64,000 bases of DNA from Candidatus Azophilus lithoversatilis (lineage in GTDB: Bacteria > Pseudomonadota > Gammaproteobacteria > Pseudomonadales > Azotimanducaceae), in contig JAQAJJ010000002.1 in NCBI GenBank assembly GCA_028278675.1, positions 1-64,000 on the forward strand, read 5' to 3'. A program made the position numbers and the translations under genes. The notes beneath the pieces were generated by a model. It did no database searches and was not told the origin of the DNA. It was given only the letters and a program-made list of their open reading frames with translations. Positions 8,484 through 17,481 of this stretch are shown here, one piece after another; position 1 is the first letter of the stretch, and every line of letters begins with the position of its first letter.

Positions 8484-9473
8484 CTATTGAGCGATCAGCA
8501 AAAACAGCGTGAAGTAGGCATCGGCATCGCTCCAGCTGGCTTCGACTTTGAAGCCGCCGCCTGCGGCCAGGTCGGCGAACTGCTCGTGGCCATACTTGTA
8601 GGAGTTTTCCGTGTGCACCAGTTCGCCTTCGGCAAAGTCGATGATGCGGCCATCGACTCGGGAGGATTGGTCCTTCACACATTCGAGGAACATCTGCACG
8701 CAGCCGGATTCCTCGTTGTAGTCCGCCCGGTGGCGGAAGCCGGCGGGGTCGATTTCAGTGGCCAAGGCTGAGTTCAGGTGGCGCAGGATGTTGAGATTGA
8801 ACTCGGCGGTGATGCCGGCGCTGTCGTTGTAGGCGGCTTCGAGCACGTTAACGTCCTTCTTGCGGTCCACGCCGATGAGCAGACGGCCACCGGCACCGAG
8901 GGTGGTCGCCACTTGGCGCAGGAATGCCTGGGCGTCGCCGGGTTCGAAGTTGCCGATGCTGGAGCCGGGGTAGAAGCCGAGCTTGTCGAGGCCGGCGACC
9001 ACCGCCGGCAACTCGAAGGGCGCCGTCATGTCCGCGCATATGGGATAGACGCTTAAGTGGGGGTAGTCGGCGTGCAGCGCCTGGGCACTTTGCTCGAGGT
9101 GGCGCCGTGAAATGTCCACTGGCAGATAAGTTCGGGGTTGCAACTCCTCCAGCAGGCGGCGAATCTTGACGCTGGAGCCCGCGCCGTATTCGACCAGGCA
9201 GCCGCCCCCGCCGATGCGATCGTGGACTTCCGGCAGACAGGCGTCAAACAAGCCCATCTCCGTGCGGGTCAGGTAGTACTCCGGCAGTCCGGTGATGGCC
9301 TCAAAGAGCCTTGAGCCCCGTTCGTCGTAGAAGAACTTCGGTGCAATGCGCTTGGGCTGTTGAGTCAGACCCGCAATCACTTCGTCGAGCATCGCCGACG
9401 GCGGGGGCAGCTGGTCGAAGAGTCGGTATTCCGCAGGCTGACTGGCTTGCCGAACGGCTCGCGGCATCATCAT
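8484..9473 (-). CDS. egtD: histidine N-alpha-methyltransferase of ergothioneine synthesis
   Basis: EgtD, 329 residues, transfers three methyl groups from S-adenosylmethionine to the alpha-amino group of histidine to make hercynine. The family start is visible (PKRIAPKFFYDERGSRLFEA), followed by LPEYYLTRTE, the cofactor site (LVEYGAGSSVKI, residues about 93-104) and GSSIGNFEPGDAQAFL. The start overlaps the egtB stop by four bases, so egtB and egtD are coupled. No egtC or egtE homologue lies beside them; many proteobacteria carry just this pair. The product should serve as a thiol antioxidant. Assignment is secure. Confidence 0.95.
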   Translation of the reverse strand: MMMPRAVRQASQPAEYRLFDQLPPPSAMLDEVIAGLTQQPKRIAPKFFYDERGSRLFEAITGLPEYYLTRTEMGLFDACLPEVHDRIGGGGCLVEYGAGSSVKIRRLLEELQPRTYLPVDISRRHLEQSAQALHADYPHLSVYPICADMTAPFELPAVVAGLDKLGFYPGSSIGNFEPGDAQAFLRQVATTLGAGGRLLIGVDRKKDVNVLEAAYNDSAGITAEFNLNILRHLNSALATEIDPAGFRHRADYNEESGCVQMFLECVKDQSSRVDGRIIDFAEGELVHTENSYKYGHEQFADLAAGGGFKVEASWSDADAYFTLFLLIAQ

Positions 9474-10711
9474 TGAGCCCCGTTTCCGCTCATCCCCCTA
9501 GCTAGCCGTATGCCGCTGAACTGCCAGCGGTCGGCGGGGTAGAAGAAATTCCGGTAGCTGGCCCGGACGTGGCCCCGGGGCGTAGCGCAGGAGCCGCCGC
9601 GCAGCACCAGTTGGCTGCTCATGAACTTGCCGTTGTACTCGCCGAGCGCACCCGGCAGCGGTGCGTAACCGGGATAGGGGCCGTAGGCGCTCGAGGTCCA
9701 CTCCCAGAGGTCGCCGAAATGCTGCCCATTGCCGCCGACCGGATGCAGGCGCTCGTCGTCGGCAAAGTTGCCCGCGTCCGGATCAAGTCCCGCCGCGCTT
9801 GCCTCCCATTCAAATTCGGTGGGCAGCCGGCAACCCGCCCAGCGGGCATACGCATCCGCCTCGAAGCCGCTGACATGAACCACCGGGGCCGAAGGCGCCA
9901 CGGGCGCTTCGCCACTCAAGCGGTACTCCAGCCAGGCGCCGTCCCGCTCGCGCCAGTAGAAGGGTGCACGCCAGCCTTGTGCGCACACGGCAGCCCAGCC
10001 TTCCGAGAGCCACCAGGCCGGGTTCCGGTAGCCGCCGTTGTCCATGAAATCAAGGTACTCGCCATTGGTTACCAACCGGTCCGCCAGCGCAAAGGGCTCC
10101 AGCCAGACCTGGTGCCGAGGCAGTTCGTTGTCGAAGCAGAATCCGTCACCCTCGGCGCCAGCGCGGATCATCCCGCCCTCGTGAGCGCTGAACCCCAGCG
10201 GAGGCGCCGCTGCGGATTCGGCGGTCAAGTCCCGACGGTAGGCGGGCTTGAGGGGGTTGAAGCCCAAGTTGGCCTTGAGGTCGGTGAGCATCAGCTCCTG
10301 ATGTTGCTGCTCATGCTGCAGTCCGAGCTCGATGCGCCGCCGAACCTCCCCGTCCTCCCGGTCCAGAAGCGGTTCCATGGCCCGGTCAACCAGGGTTCGG
10401 TAATCCTTCACGTCGCTGACGGTGGGGCGGGACAACAGCCCCCGCCGCGGCCGCGGATAGGGTTCGCCGACACCGTTGTAGTAGGAGTTGAACAGATGTT
10501 CGTAGCGCCCATCCACCGGCTGGTAGGCCGTAGCGAACGGCTTGAGCAGGAACGTCTCGAAAAACCAGGTGGTGTGGGCCAGATGCCACTTCGGCGGGCT
10601 CGCCTCATCCATCGGCTGCACGCCGTAGTCCTCAACGCCCAAAGGCTGGCAAAGCGCCTGTGAGCGGGCGCGGACCGCTTGATAGCGGTCCGCTAGGGAA
10701 TGGATGGACAT
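9470..10711 (-). CDS. egtB: hercynine oxygenase, ergothioneine synthesis
   Basis: EgtB, 413 residues, is a non-haem iron enzyme that joins hercynine to a thiol (gamma-glutamylcysteine or cysteine) through a sulfoxide. The N-terminal DinB-like half holds the iron ligands: His in WHLAHTTWFFE and the HxxxH of LQHEQQHQELM. The C-terminal formylglycine-generating-enzyme-like half ends in GGSCATPRGHVRASYRNFF. The gene is followed directly by egtD with an ATGA overlap and begins only 4 bases after sco1, so it probably shares transcription with the cytochrome oxidase assembly genes upstream. Which thiol is used cannot be told from this sequence by eye. Confidence 0.94.
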   Translation of the reverse strand: MSIHSLADRYQAVRARSQALCQPLGVEDYGVQPMDEASPPKWHLAHTTWFFETFLLKPFATAYQPVDGRYEHLFNSYYNGVGEPYPRPRRGLLSRPTVSDVKDYRTLVDRAMEPLLDREDGEVRRRIELGLQHEQQHQELMLTDLKANLGFNPLKPAYRRDLTAESAAAPPLGFSAHEGGMIRAGAEGDGFCFDNELPRHQVWLEPFALADRLVTNGEYLDFMDNGGYRNPAWWLSEGWAAVCAQGWRAPFYWRERDGAWLEYRLSGEAPVAPSAPVVHVSGFEADAYARWAGCRLPTEFEWEASAAGLDPDAGNFADDERLHPVGGNGQHFGDLWEWTSSAYGPYPGYAPLPGALGEYNGKFMSSQLVLRGGSCATPRGHVRASYRNFFYPADRWQFSGIRLARGMSGNGAQ

Positions 10712-10715
10712 GGAA

Positions 10716-11315
10716 TCAGCCAGTCAACCAACGCCAAGCCGAGACCAAGGCATCCGCCCGATGGGGCGACTTGATGAAGCCGCGGTAGCGGCCCTCGGGG
10801 TCGATCAGCACGATCTGCCCGGAGTGCTCGACGGTGAGGCCGCCTTGGCCGTCCGGCAACGTGGCGAAGGCGACGTCCACGTCGCGCGCGATCTTCAAGG
10901 TTTCCGAACGCGCTCCGCGCAAGCCCGTAAAGCGATCGGAGAACCGGGCCAGGTACGCCTTCATCTCCGCATTGCCATCCCGCTCGGGATCCACGCTGAC
11001 GAACAGGCCGCGGAACCGATCGCCTTCTGGCAACGCCCGGATGCGCTCTTCGGCATCAGCGAGGGTCGCCAAGGTGGTGGGACACAGATGCGGGCAGCGG
11101 GTGAAGCCAAAGAACAGGTAGGACCAGCCGCCCGCCAAGTCCTGCGCGCCGAAAGCCTCGCCATCCTGGGTTTCAAGCGCAAAGCCGGCCACCTCGGCGG
11201 GTTCCGGCAGAATGTAGATGCCTTGTGCCCTGAGCGCCTCGGGATCGTCGCCCACGCAACCGGCGGCAAACAAGGCGAGCAGGAGCGCTGCTTCTTTCCA
11301 GCGTCGATGGCACAC
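10716..11315 (-). CDS. SCO1/SenC copper chaperone lipoprotein
   Basis: A 199-residue SCO1/SenC protein that delivers copper to the CuA site of cytochrome c oxidase. It starts with a lipoprotein signal (WKEAALLLALFAAGC), with Cys of the lipobox near residue 19. The thioredoxin-like fold keeps the copper-binding pair in FTRCPHLCPTTL and the distal histidine in TVEHSGQIVLID. I start at GTG 11315, which has AAGGAG eight bases ahead; no ATG is available in the frame near there. It follows ctaB by 14 bases and precedes egtB by 4. The order ctaA-ctaB-sco1 is the same as in Pseudomonas oxidase loci, but the oxidase subunits themselves are not here. Confidence 0.93.
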   Translation of the reverse strand: MCHRRWKEAALLLALFAAGCVGDDPEALRAQGIYILPEPAEVAGFALETQDGEAFGAQDLAGGWSYLFFGFTRCPHLCPTTLATLADAEERIRALPEGDRFRGLFVSVDPERDGNAEMKAYLARFSDRFTGLRGARSETLKIARDVDVAFATLPDGQGGLTVEHSGQIVLIDPEGRYRGFIKSPHRADALVSAWRWLTG

Positions 11316-11329
11316 GACGTTAAGCTCCT

Positions 11330-12223
11330 TCAGACCGGAACGAGCCAGTAGTGGTCGATCAGCAAGGCGACAAACAGCGCCATGAGATAGATGATGGAGT
11401 AGCGGAACGTCTGCATGGGCACCTTGGGGCCGCGATTGGCCAGCAGCGCCGCCGACCAGTACAGGAATCCGGCTCCCAAGCCCAGCGCCGCGACCAGATA
11501 GCCCCAGCCGCTCATGCCTATGGCCACCGGCAGCAGGCTGGAGGCGATGAGGATCAGCGTGTAGAAGAAAATGTGCCGCCGCGTGTGGCGCTCGCCGTGG
11601 GTGACGGGCAGCATGGGGATGTTGGCCGCTTGGTACTCCGCCTTGCGATCCAAGGCCAAGGCCCAGAAGTGGGGCGGCGTCCAAGCGAAGATGATGAGCA
11701 CCAGGATCAGCCCGCCCGGTTCGAGCGCGCCGGTGACCGCAGTCCAGCCGAAGAGCGGCGGCGCCGCGCCAAACAGGCCGCCGATAACAATGTTCTGCGG
11801 CGTCATGCGCTTCAGAAACAGGGTGTAGACCAGGCCGTAGCCGACCCAGGACGCCAAATTGAGCCAAGCCGTCAAGGCGTTGGTCCAGAACAACAGCACG
11901 GCCATGCCCACCACGCCAAGGGCGGCGGAAAACAGCAGGCCAGGCAAGGTGCCCACCCGCCCGGTGGCCACCGGCCGATTGGCGGTGCGGGCCATGCGGA
12001 TGTCGATCTCGGCATCGGCGATGTGATTGACCACCGCCGCCGAGGCCGCCACCAAGCCAATGCCCAAGATGCCGGGCACAAGCACATCCATCGGCACCAG
12101 CCCCGGAGTGGCCAGAAACATGCCAACCAAGGCGCAAAGCAGCATCAGCGCCACCACCCGCGGCTTGCACATTTCCAGGTAGTCACGCCAACTGGCGCGC
12201 ACGGTATGCGTCAACTCACTCAC
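11330..12223 (-). CDS. ctaB: protoheme IX farnesyltransferase (heme O synthase)
   Basis: Heme O synthase, 297 residues, adds a farnesyl group to haem B in the inner membrane as the first step to haem A. The prenyltransferase Asp-rich motif is clear (NHIADAEIDIRMARTANRP), and the second one reads LKRMTPQNIVIGG with the downstream DxKAEYQAANIPMLP region. Eight to nine hydrophobic segments are visible. The start is 3 bases after the ctaA stop. Together with ctaA and the SCO1 protein it forms a haem A and copper supply unit. Confidence 0.95.
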   Translation of the reverse strand: MSELTHTVRASWRDYLEMCKPRVVALMLLCALVGMFLATPGLVPMDVLVPGILGIGLVAASAAVVNHIADAEIDIRMARTANRPVATGRVGTLPGLLFSAALGVVGMAVLLFWTNALTAWLNLASWVGYGLVYTLFLKRMTPQNIVIGGLFGAAPPLFGWTAVTGALEPGGLILVLIIFAWTPPHFWALALDRKAEYQAANIPMLPVTHGERHTRRHIFFYTLILIASSLLPVAIGMSGWGYLVAALGLGAGFLYWSAALLANRGPKVPMQTFRYSIIYLMALFVALLIDHYWLVPV

Positions 12224-12226
12224 TTC

Positions 12227-13276
12227 TCACTCACTTGCCATGCCTGCAACGAAGCGTCTGTTTTCCTGAAACGCGCTCTCCCGCACCGTCACCAAAGCCA
12301 GCAGCAACAATGCACCGCAGGCATTGTGCGCGGTGGCGACGGCTAACGGCAGGGTCAGCAGAACATTCAAAATGCCCAAGGTCCATTGGGCGGCGAGCAG
12401 GCCCAGCACCCAAGGCGCCAAGACACTGCCAGCCTTCCACAGCCGCCAGCCGAGCAGGCCAGCGACCGCCAGCACAGCCACAGCACCCAAGCGGTGCGCG
12501 AACTGTATGGCGATTCGGGCTTCATTGTCCAATAACCCGCCCAAGTAATTGGGGCCGACCGTCTGCAGAACGTCAAATCCCTGCCGGAAATCCATGGCCG
12601 GCGCCCACTCGCCGTGACAGGTCGGGAAGTCCGGACAGGCCAGGGCGGCGTAGTTTGAGGTGACCCAGCCGCCGAGCGCAACTTGCAACACCACCACGGC
12701 CAGGGCAACGCTCGCCAAGCGCCCAAATTGCGCGCTTCCGCCGCGCACTGCGCCCGGGCGAACTGAGGGCTTCGCGCCAATGCCGAGCCGCAGTGCCAGC
12801 AGCCACAGGAGCGCCAAGGTGGCGAATCCACCGAGCAGGTGGGCGGTCACCACCTGGGGCCAGAGCTTCAGCGTGACGGTCCAAGCGCCGAAAGCGCCCT
12901 GTAAGGCCACCAGCGCCAACAAGGCCACGGGCAGCGCCCGAGGCACTCCGTTCGGGATCCCGTTCGGGGCCCGAAACGCGACGACGACGATGCCGAGAAT
13001 CAGCGCCCCCAGGCCAGTGGCGAAATAGCGATGCACCATCTCGATCCACGCCTTTTCCATCTCCACCGGCGCATCGGGAAACTGCGCCTGGGCGGCCCGG
13101 ACCTCGGCCTCGGTGTCCGGTACGCCGACATGGCCATAGCAGCCAGGCCAATCCGGGCAGCCGAGGCCCGCATCGGCAAGGCGCGTGTAGGCGCCCAGAA
13201 CGACGACCACCAAGGCCAAGCCCACGGCAGCGACGGTCAGCCCGCGCATCAGTTTGGGGGAGGCCCATTCAGCCAC
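12227..13276 (-). CDS. ctaA: heme A synthase (COX15/CtaA)
   Basis: Heme A synthase, 349 residues, oxidises the C8 methyl of haem O. It is a two-fold repeat of four helices. The four haem-ligand histidines are visible in MVHRYFATGLG, VTAHLLGGFATL, FAHRLGAVAVLA and ATAHNACGALLL. Both extracellular cysteine pairs are present (GCPDWPGCYG and ACPDFPTCHGEW). It starts inside the end of the preceding gene (8-base overlap at 13269-13276), and ctaB begins 3 bases after its stop. This order is typical of proteobacterial oxidase assembly operons. Confidence 0.95.
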   Translation of the reverse strand: MAEWASPKLMRGLTVAAVGLALVVVVLGAYTRLADAGLGCPDWPGCYGHVGVPDTEAEVRAAQAQFPDAPVEMEKAWIEMVHRYFATGLGALILGIVVVAFRAPNGIPNGVPRALPVALLALVALQGAFGAWTVTLKLWPQVVTAHLLGGFATLALLWLLALRLGIGAKPSVRPGAVRGGSAQFGRLASVALAVVVLQVALGGWVTSNYAALACPDFPTCHGEWAPAMDFRQGFDVLQTVGPNYLGGLLDNEARIAIQFAHRLGAVAVLAVAGLLGWRLWKAGSVLAPWVLGLLAAQWTLGILNVLLTLPLAVATAHNACGALLLLALVTVRESAFQENRRFVAGMASE

Positions 13277-13808
13277 TACGAGTAACCTTCAGCATCTTCT
13301 TCAAGTCCTCGGCCACCGTATCGACGTCCACTTCCATGGCGTAGCGCAGCACCACATTGCCTGGCGGATCGACGATGTAAACGCCATCGGCCAGCCGCTG
13401 TTCACCGGCGCTGCGAAACTGTTCGACGGCCACCGAATCCAACGTGGCGCTCGGCGCGGAGGTGACCGCGGCCAAGCGCACCCGACTCGCGTGCTCCGCA
13501 AGCCGTTCATCCAAACGCCCAAGCGCCGCGAGGGCACCCCGGCAGGCGGCAGCGCAATCGTCCGCCGCCACCCACACCCACCAAGCGTCGCTGCCGTCAA
13601 CCGCACGCCCTTCGGCGTCGCTCAGCTCCAAATCCCGCGCCATCAAAGGCGGATCCACAAACTCACCGGCATTGGTGGTCTGCAGCAACGTATCCTGTCC
13701 AGCGAGGAAGATGAGGCTATAGACGGCAAACAGCGCCAAAAGCGGCAGGGAGACAGCCATGATAACCACTTGCTTTCGATTTTTCCTGACGATTTCCCGA
13801 TTGACCAT
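13269..13808 (-). CDS. membrane-anchored cytochrome oxidase assembly-associated protein
   Basis: A 179-residue protein of unknown function with one N-terminal anchor (VVIMAVSLPLLALFAVYSLI) and a periplasmic domain that looks thioredoxin-like in layout: WWVWVAADDCAAACRG, then a helix and DGVYIVDPPGNVVLRY. The cysteine pair is CAAAC. Proteins of this sort occupy the position before ctaA in pseudomonads. I start at ATG 13808 because AAGGAAGGAA lies just upstream; the longer frame overlaps aroE. It may hold or reduce a redox partner of Sco1, but that is inference from place and fold only. Confidence 0.75.
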   Translation of the reverse strand: MVNREIVRKNRKQVVIMAVSLPLLALFAVYSLIFLAGQDTLLQTTNAGEFVDPPLMARDLELSDAEGRAVDGSDAWWVWVAADDCAAACRGALAALGRLDERLAEHASRVRLAAVTSAPSATLDSVAVEQFRSAGEQRLADGVYIVDPPGNVVLRYAMEVDVDTVAEDLKKMLKVTRSG

Positions 13809-13831
13809 GACGTTCCTTCCTTGAATGAGCC

Positions 13832-14641
13832 TTATGCTGGCGTTCCCGGCCTGAGCGAGCGCAGCAGATCGCGTGTGCTCGGCGCGCACCCGCGCCAGAT
13901 GGCGAAGGCGGCGGCGGCTTGCTCCACCAGCATGCCTAGGCCATCGGACACCCAAGCGGCACCGGCGTCCTTGGCCCAGCGGCAAAACGGCGTTTGCGCA
14001 TCGCGGCTGTAGAGCAGGTCATAGCATTGCGCACCCGCAGCGAGCTCGGGCGCAATCAACCCGCCCTCCCCGGTCAGGCCGGCGGAGGTGCCGTTGATGA
14101 TCAGGTCGAAGCGGCCGTCCAGACTGTCCAGGGACGCTGCTGCAACGGCGGCGCCTTGGCGCTCGGCCAAAGCCTCCGCCTTGGCGATGGTGCGATTGGC
14201 GATGTGCACGGAAGCCGGATTCGCATCGATCAAGGCATCGAGAACACCGCTGACCGCTCCGCCGGCGCCGATCAACAGCAGCCTGCGGCCCGATATGCGC
14301 ACTTGCTGCGCTTCAAGGTCGCGCACCAATCCGATCCCGTCTGTGTTGAACCCCAGAGTCTTGCCGTCCTCCAGGGCGATGGTGTTCACCGCGCCGCAAC
14401 GGGCGGCGGCGGGCTGCGCCTCGGCCACCCAACGGCAAGCCTCGCCCTTGAAGGGCAGGGTGACGTTGAGGCCGCGGCCACCGCGCTCGAAGAACTCGCC
14501 CACCGAGTCCGCAAAACCGTCGACGGGCGCGAGCAGCTTGTCGTAGCGCAGCCGTTCGCCGGTCTTCGCCGCGAAGGCCCGGTGGATCTCCGGGGAAAGC
14601 GAGTGGCTGACCGGGTTGCCGACCACGGCGTAGCGGTCCAT
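13832..14641 (-). CDS. aroE: shikimate dehydrogenase (NADP)
   Basis: Shikimate dehydrogenase, 269 residues, reduces 3-dehydroshikimate in aromatic amino acid synthesis. It starts [17 protein letters not shown], the family start with the substrate serines. The catalytic Lys lies in LNVTLPFKGEA, the catalytic Asp in LGFNTDGIGLVRDL, and the NADP loop in LLIGAGGAVSGVL. The C-terminal GLGMLVEQAAAAF is also typical. Its ATG overlaps the tsaC stop by one base (TGATG). In Pseudomonas hemF separates tsaC and aroE; here it is absent. Confidence 0.95.
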   Translation of the reverse strand: MDRYAVVGNPVSHSLSPEIHRAFAAKTGERLRYDKLLAPVDGFADSVGEFFERGGRGLNVTLPFKGEACRWVAEAQPAAARCGAVNTIALEDGKTLGFNTDGIGLVRDLEAQQVRISGRRLLLIGAGGAVSGVLDALIDANPASVHIANRTIAKAEALAERQGAAVAAASLDSLDGRFDLIINGTSAGLTGEGGLIAPELAAGAQCYDLLYSRDAQTPFCRWAKDAGAAWVSDGLGMLVEQAAAAFAIWRGCAPSTRDLLRSLRPGTPA

Positions 14642-15225
14642 CAGCGCAACACTTTCCCCGCCAGCGTGCGAAGCTGGCTGGGGCCTTGGCGGCCCAGGGT
14701 TTGGCCGGGGGCGATGTAGTCCACCACGTCGCCAAACCAGCGGCGAACGCGCAGGGCGCTGTCGGTGGCCGCAATGCCGGACGGATTGGCGGAGGTGGAA
14801 ACCAGCGGCCCGCCGAATCGGGCACACAGGGCGCGAGCCTGGGCATGGCCGGGCACCCGTAGGGCCACGGTGGGGCGCGGGCCAAGCCCGGCACCCGTGA
14901 TCCAGACCGGAAACCGCGCCGAGGGCAGCACCCAGGACACCGGCCCTGGCCATGTCGATTGCACGGTTTGGCGGTCCGCCGCCGTCAGCGGGGCCAACTC
15001 CGCCGCAAAGCAGTCCGCGCTGGCGCCAATGAGGATCAGGCCCTTGTCGGGACTGCGGCCCTTGATGGCAAGGATGCGGGCCACCGCCTGGCAATCGAAG
15101 GGATTGCAGGCGAGACCCCAGACCCCCTCGGTGGCATGAGCCACAACGCCCCCTTGGCGCAGATGACGCACGGCTCGCCGAAGATGGAAGTCATTAACTT
15201 TTGAGTTCGGCCTGCACCCGCTCAT
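14641..15225 (-). CDS. tsaC: threonylcarbamoyl-AMP synthase (TsaC/YrdC/Sua5)
   Basis: TsaC makes threonylcarbamoyl-AMP from threonine, bicarbonate and ATP for the t6A modification of tRNAs. The core is clear: [52 protein letters not shown] and [10 protein letters not shown]. The start is uncertain. ATG 15225 gives 194 residues and overlaps the end of purE by 32 bases; an internal GTG (AVRHLRQGG) would give a shorter, still complete enzyme. The next gene aroE overlaps its stop by one base. It lies in a dprA-purE-tsaC-aroE leftward run. Confidence 0.92.
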   Translation of the reverse strand: MSGCRPNSKVNDFHLRRAVRHLRQGGVVAHATEGVWGLACNPFDCQAVARILAIKGRSPDKGLILIGASADCFAAELAPLTAADRQTVQSTWPGPVSWVLPSARFPVWITGAGLGPRPTVALRVPGHAQARALCARFGGPLVSTSANPSGIAATDSALRVRRWFGDVVDYIAPGQTLGRQGPSQLRTLAGKVLR

Positions 15226-15694
15226 TCTGCGCTTGAACCTTGGCTTGGTTCTGCTCCCGGTCAGCCTGCAGCGCAGCGGCCAGCGACGCATCACCCAGCG
15301 CCAGCATCTGCGCCGCCAAATAAGCGGCATTGCGAGCGCCGGCGCCGCCCACGGCCACGGTGGCGACCGGGATGCCACCGGGCATCTGCACCGTCGCCAA
15401 CAAAGCGTCAAAACCCTGCAGCGGGCCGCTGTCTATGGGCACCCCGATGACCGGCCGCACGGTGTGCGCCGCCACCGCGCCCGCCAAGTGGGCCGCCATG
15501 CCAGCTCCGCAAATGAACACCGCGCAGTCCCGGCCAGCGGCATCAGCCACATAAGCCGCCGTGGCGGTGGGGGTGCGGTGCGCCGAGGACACCCGCACTT
15601 CGAAATCAATGCCCAAACGCTCCAGCACCTCCGTGCATTTGCGCATGACCGGCCAATCCGATTCGGAACCCATCAATATGCCGACGAAACTCAA
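15194..15694 (-). CDS. purE: N5-carboxyaminoimidazole ribonucleotide mutase
   Basis: Class I PurE, 166 residues, moves the carboxyl group of N5-CAIR to C4 in purine synthesis. The active-site loops are all present: [32 protein letters not shown] and [10 protein letters not shown]. The C-terminus is a charged helix rich in Gln and Glu. No purK lies next to it. PurE is usually not part of the dprA-tsaC-aroE cluster; here it sits 34 bases after dprA and overlaps tsaC. Confidence 0.95.
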   Translation of the reverse strand: MSFVGILMGSESDWPVMRKCTEVLERLGIDFEVRVSSAHRTPTATAAYVADAAGRDCAVFICGAGMAAHLAGAVAAHTVRPVIGVPIDSGPLQGFDALLATVQMPGGIPVATVAVGGAGARNAAYLAAQMLALGDASLAAALQADREQNQAKVQAQNERVQAELKS

Positions 15695-15728
15695 TTTGCG
15701 CCTCCGCTTGCTAAATTTCCGCTGCCGT

Positions 15729-16781
15729 TCAGCGAGGCACGCGAATATACCCGTCCGGCGTCAACTGGACAAATCCCAACAGCTCCAATTGCACCAGATC
15801 GCCGGTCACCGCCTCCACGGGCAGGCCAACGGCGAGGGCGAGCTCATCAATTGGCGAGGCGCTGGCCGAAACGGCATTGAAAACCGGCTTTAAGGCCTCT
15901 GGCGGCGGCGGCGGGGAATCACGGTCTTGAACCGCGTAGCCCAGCTCCACCAACACGTCTTCGGCGCTCTCCACCAGCCCCGCGCCCTGGCGGATCAGCC
16001 AATGGCAACCCGCACTCACCGCATTGCCGACCGCGCCCGGCACAGCAAACACCTCCCGGCCCTGCTCAGCCGCCATCCGCGCCGTGATGAGCGAACCGCT
16101 GCGGCGCGACGCCTCCACCACGACCACGGCCTCGGCCAAGCCGCTGATAAGGCGGTTGCGCTCCGGGAAGCGGCTTCGATAAGGCCGCGCATCGGGCGGG
16201 TACTCGGAGATGACCACGCCGCCTGACTCAACGATGCGCCGCGCCAGCTCCTGATGCTCGCGAGGATAGATGTTGTTCAGTCCATTGCCGAGCACCGCCC
16301 ATGCGCAGCCCTCCACGCCGCTGGCCAAAGCCCCCGCGTGGGCAGCGCCGTCGATGCCCCGGGCGAGGCCGGATATGACCCGGGCGCCTTGCGCGGCCAG
16401 CTCGCGGCCCATGGCCTCGGCGATGCGCAAGCCCAGCCGCGTGCCGCGCCGGGCACCGACCAGCGCGACGGCGGGGCCTTGGGCAGCCGCCATGTCGCCT
16501 TGGTAGTACAGCGCAAGCGGCGGGTCGGGGATGTGCCGCAGAGGCTCCGGGTAGGCGTCATCAACGGGCGTTGCAACGCGGATGCCCGTCACAGCCAAGG
16601 CGTCCGGCGGCCAATCAGGTGCCTCGCCATGACGAGCGTAGGCCGCCCGGGCGCTGTCCGCCTGCGCCAGCCAACGCCGCACCTGCGGGCGCGTTGCCTG
16701 CTGGCTGAGGTAGAGCAACGCTTCGGATTCGGAAACCGGCCTCCGCTGCTCGGCTTTCCGCAACCTGTTCTGAGTGATCAT
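15729..16781 (-). CDS. dprA: DNA-processing protein DprA (Smf)
   Basis: DprA, 350 residues, loads RecA on incoming single-stranded DNA during natural transformation. The Rossmann-like core is visible: [68 protein letters not shown] and [21 protein letters not shown]. The C-terminal winged-helix domain starts near residue 290 ([18 protein letters not shown]). It is divergent from def, with 190 bases between them holding a tandem repeat. It heads the leftward dprA-purE-tsaC-aroE run. Confidence 0.95.
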   Translation of the reverse strand: MITQNRLRKAEQRRPVSESEALLYLSQQATRPQVRRWLAQADSARAAYARHGEAPDWPPDALAVTGIRVATPVDDAYPEPLRHIPDPPLALYYQGDMAAAQGPAVALVGARRGTRLGLRIAEAMGRELAAQGARVISGLARGIDGAAHAGALASGVEGCAWAVLGNGLNNIYPREHQELARRIVESGGVVISEYPPDARPYRSRFPERNRLISGLAEAVVVVEASRRSGSLITARMAAEQGREVFAVPGAVGNAVSAGCHWLIRQGAGLVESAEDVLVELGYAVQDRDSPPPPPEALKPVFNAVSASASPIDELALAVGLPVEAVTGDLVQLELLGFVQLTPDGYIRVPR

Positions 16782-16830
16782 GGTTGGGGATTCTAGGCGG
16801 TTGACGAGCCAAGAAAAGGCGTCATTGTTC

Positions 16831-16903
16831 TTTTGGCTTGTAGGAAAACAGCCCTTTTGGCTCGTAGGAAAACAGCCCCTTCGGCTCGTAGGAAAATGGC
16901 CCC
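16831..16903 (+). repeat. three tandem 24-25 bp repeats before def
   Basis: Units at 16831-16854, 16855-16879 and 16880-16903 share TTTTGGCTcGTAGGAAAACAGCCC with a few changes. They sit in the divergent dprA-def region, ending about 15 bases before a TATACT (16919-16924) that would suit a -10 box for def. Confidence 0.85.
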
Positions 16904-16918
16904 GCGAGCGGAAAAAGT

Positions 16919-16924
16919 TATACT
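16919..16924 (+). promoter_or_regulatory. possible -10 box for def
   Basis: TATACT lies 48 bases before the def GTG. No good -35 hexamer is at the right distance; that position overlaps the end of the third tandem repeat. If real, the promoter could depend on a factor binding the repeats. Confidence 0.35.
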
Positions 16925-16971
16925 GGCGGCATCAATTCAAAGCCAATCCCAAGTTTGAGGCGACGTGACCC

Positions 16972-17475
16972 GTGGCCCTTCTCGACATCCTCACTTTTCC
17001 CGACCCTCGGTTGCGGACCAAGGCCCAGCCCGTGACGGTGGTGGACGCCATGATTCGAACGCTCGTCGATGACATGCTCGAAACCATGTACGGCGCGCCG
17101 GGCATCGGCTTGGCCGCCAATCAGGTCAACGCCGCCAAGCGGGTGATCGTCATCGACATCTCCGAAAACCGCAACGAACCCCACGTGTTCATCAATCCGC
17201 GCCTCGAGGTGGCGGGCGGCCGGGTGGAGACGGACGAAGGCTGCCTGTCGGTGCCGGGCTTCTATGAGCCGGTGACGCGCCGGGAGCGGGTTCATGTCGA
17301 GGCGCTCGACCAGCACGGCGAGCCGTTCACCCTCGAGGCGGAGGGCTTGCTGTCGGTCTGCATCCAGCACGAGTGCGATCATCTCGAAGGCAAGCTGTTC
17401 GTTGATTACCTGTCGAACCTGAAACGCGCCCGCATCCGCCAGAAGCTGTCGAAATCGCAACGCGCTCGGGCCTAA
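16972..17475 (+). CDS. def: peptide deformylase
   Basis: Peptide deformylase, 167 residues, removes the formyl group from nascent proteins. The three family motifs are intact: GIGLAANQ (residues 44-51), EGCLSVPG (about 89-96) and [10 protein letters not shown] (the metal-binding HExxH-like motif). The start is GTG 16972, giving [15 protein letters not shown]. It is followed by fmt after 6 bases, the usual def-fmt pair, and then rsmB and trkA as in E. coli and Pseudomonas. Confidence 0.96.
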   Translation: MALLDILTFPDPRLRTKAQPVTVVDAMIRTLVDDMLETMYGAPGIGLAANQVNAAKRVIVIDISENRNEPHVFINPRLEVAGGRVETDEGCLSVPGFYEPVTRRERVHVEALDQHGEPFTLEAEGLLSVCIQHECDHLEGKLFVDYLSNLKRARIRQKLSKSQRARA

Positions 17476-17481
17476 CCAGCC

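Noticed and set aside
10716..12170. A 484-codon leftward frame spanning sco1 and most of ctaB
   Set aside because: Only its last 199 codons (from GTG 11315) make a known protein; the rest overlaps ctaB in another frame.
11351..12346. Plus-strand frame of 331 codons opposite ctaB
   Set aside because: Antisense to the clear heme O synthase, with composition typical of a shadow frame.
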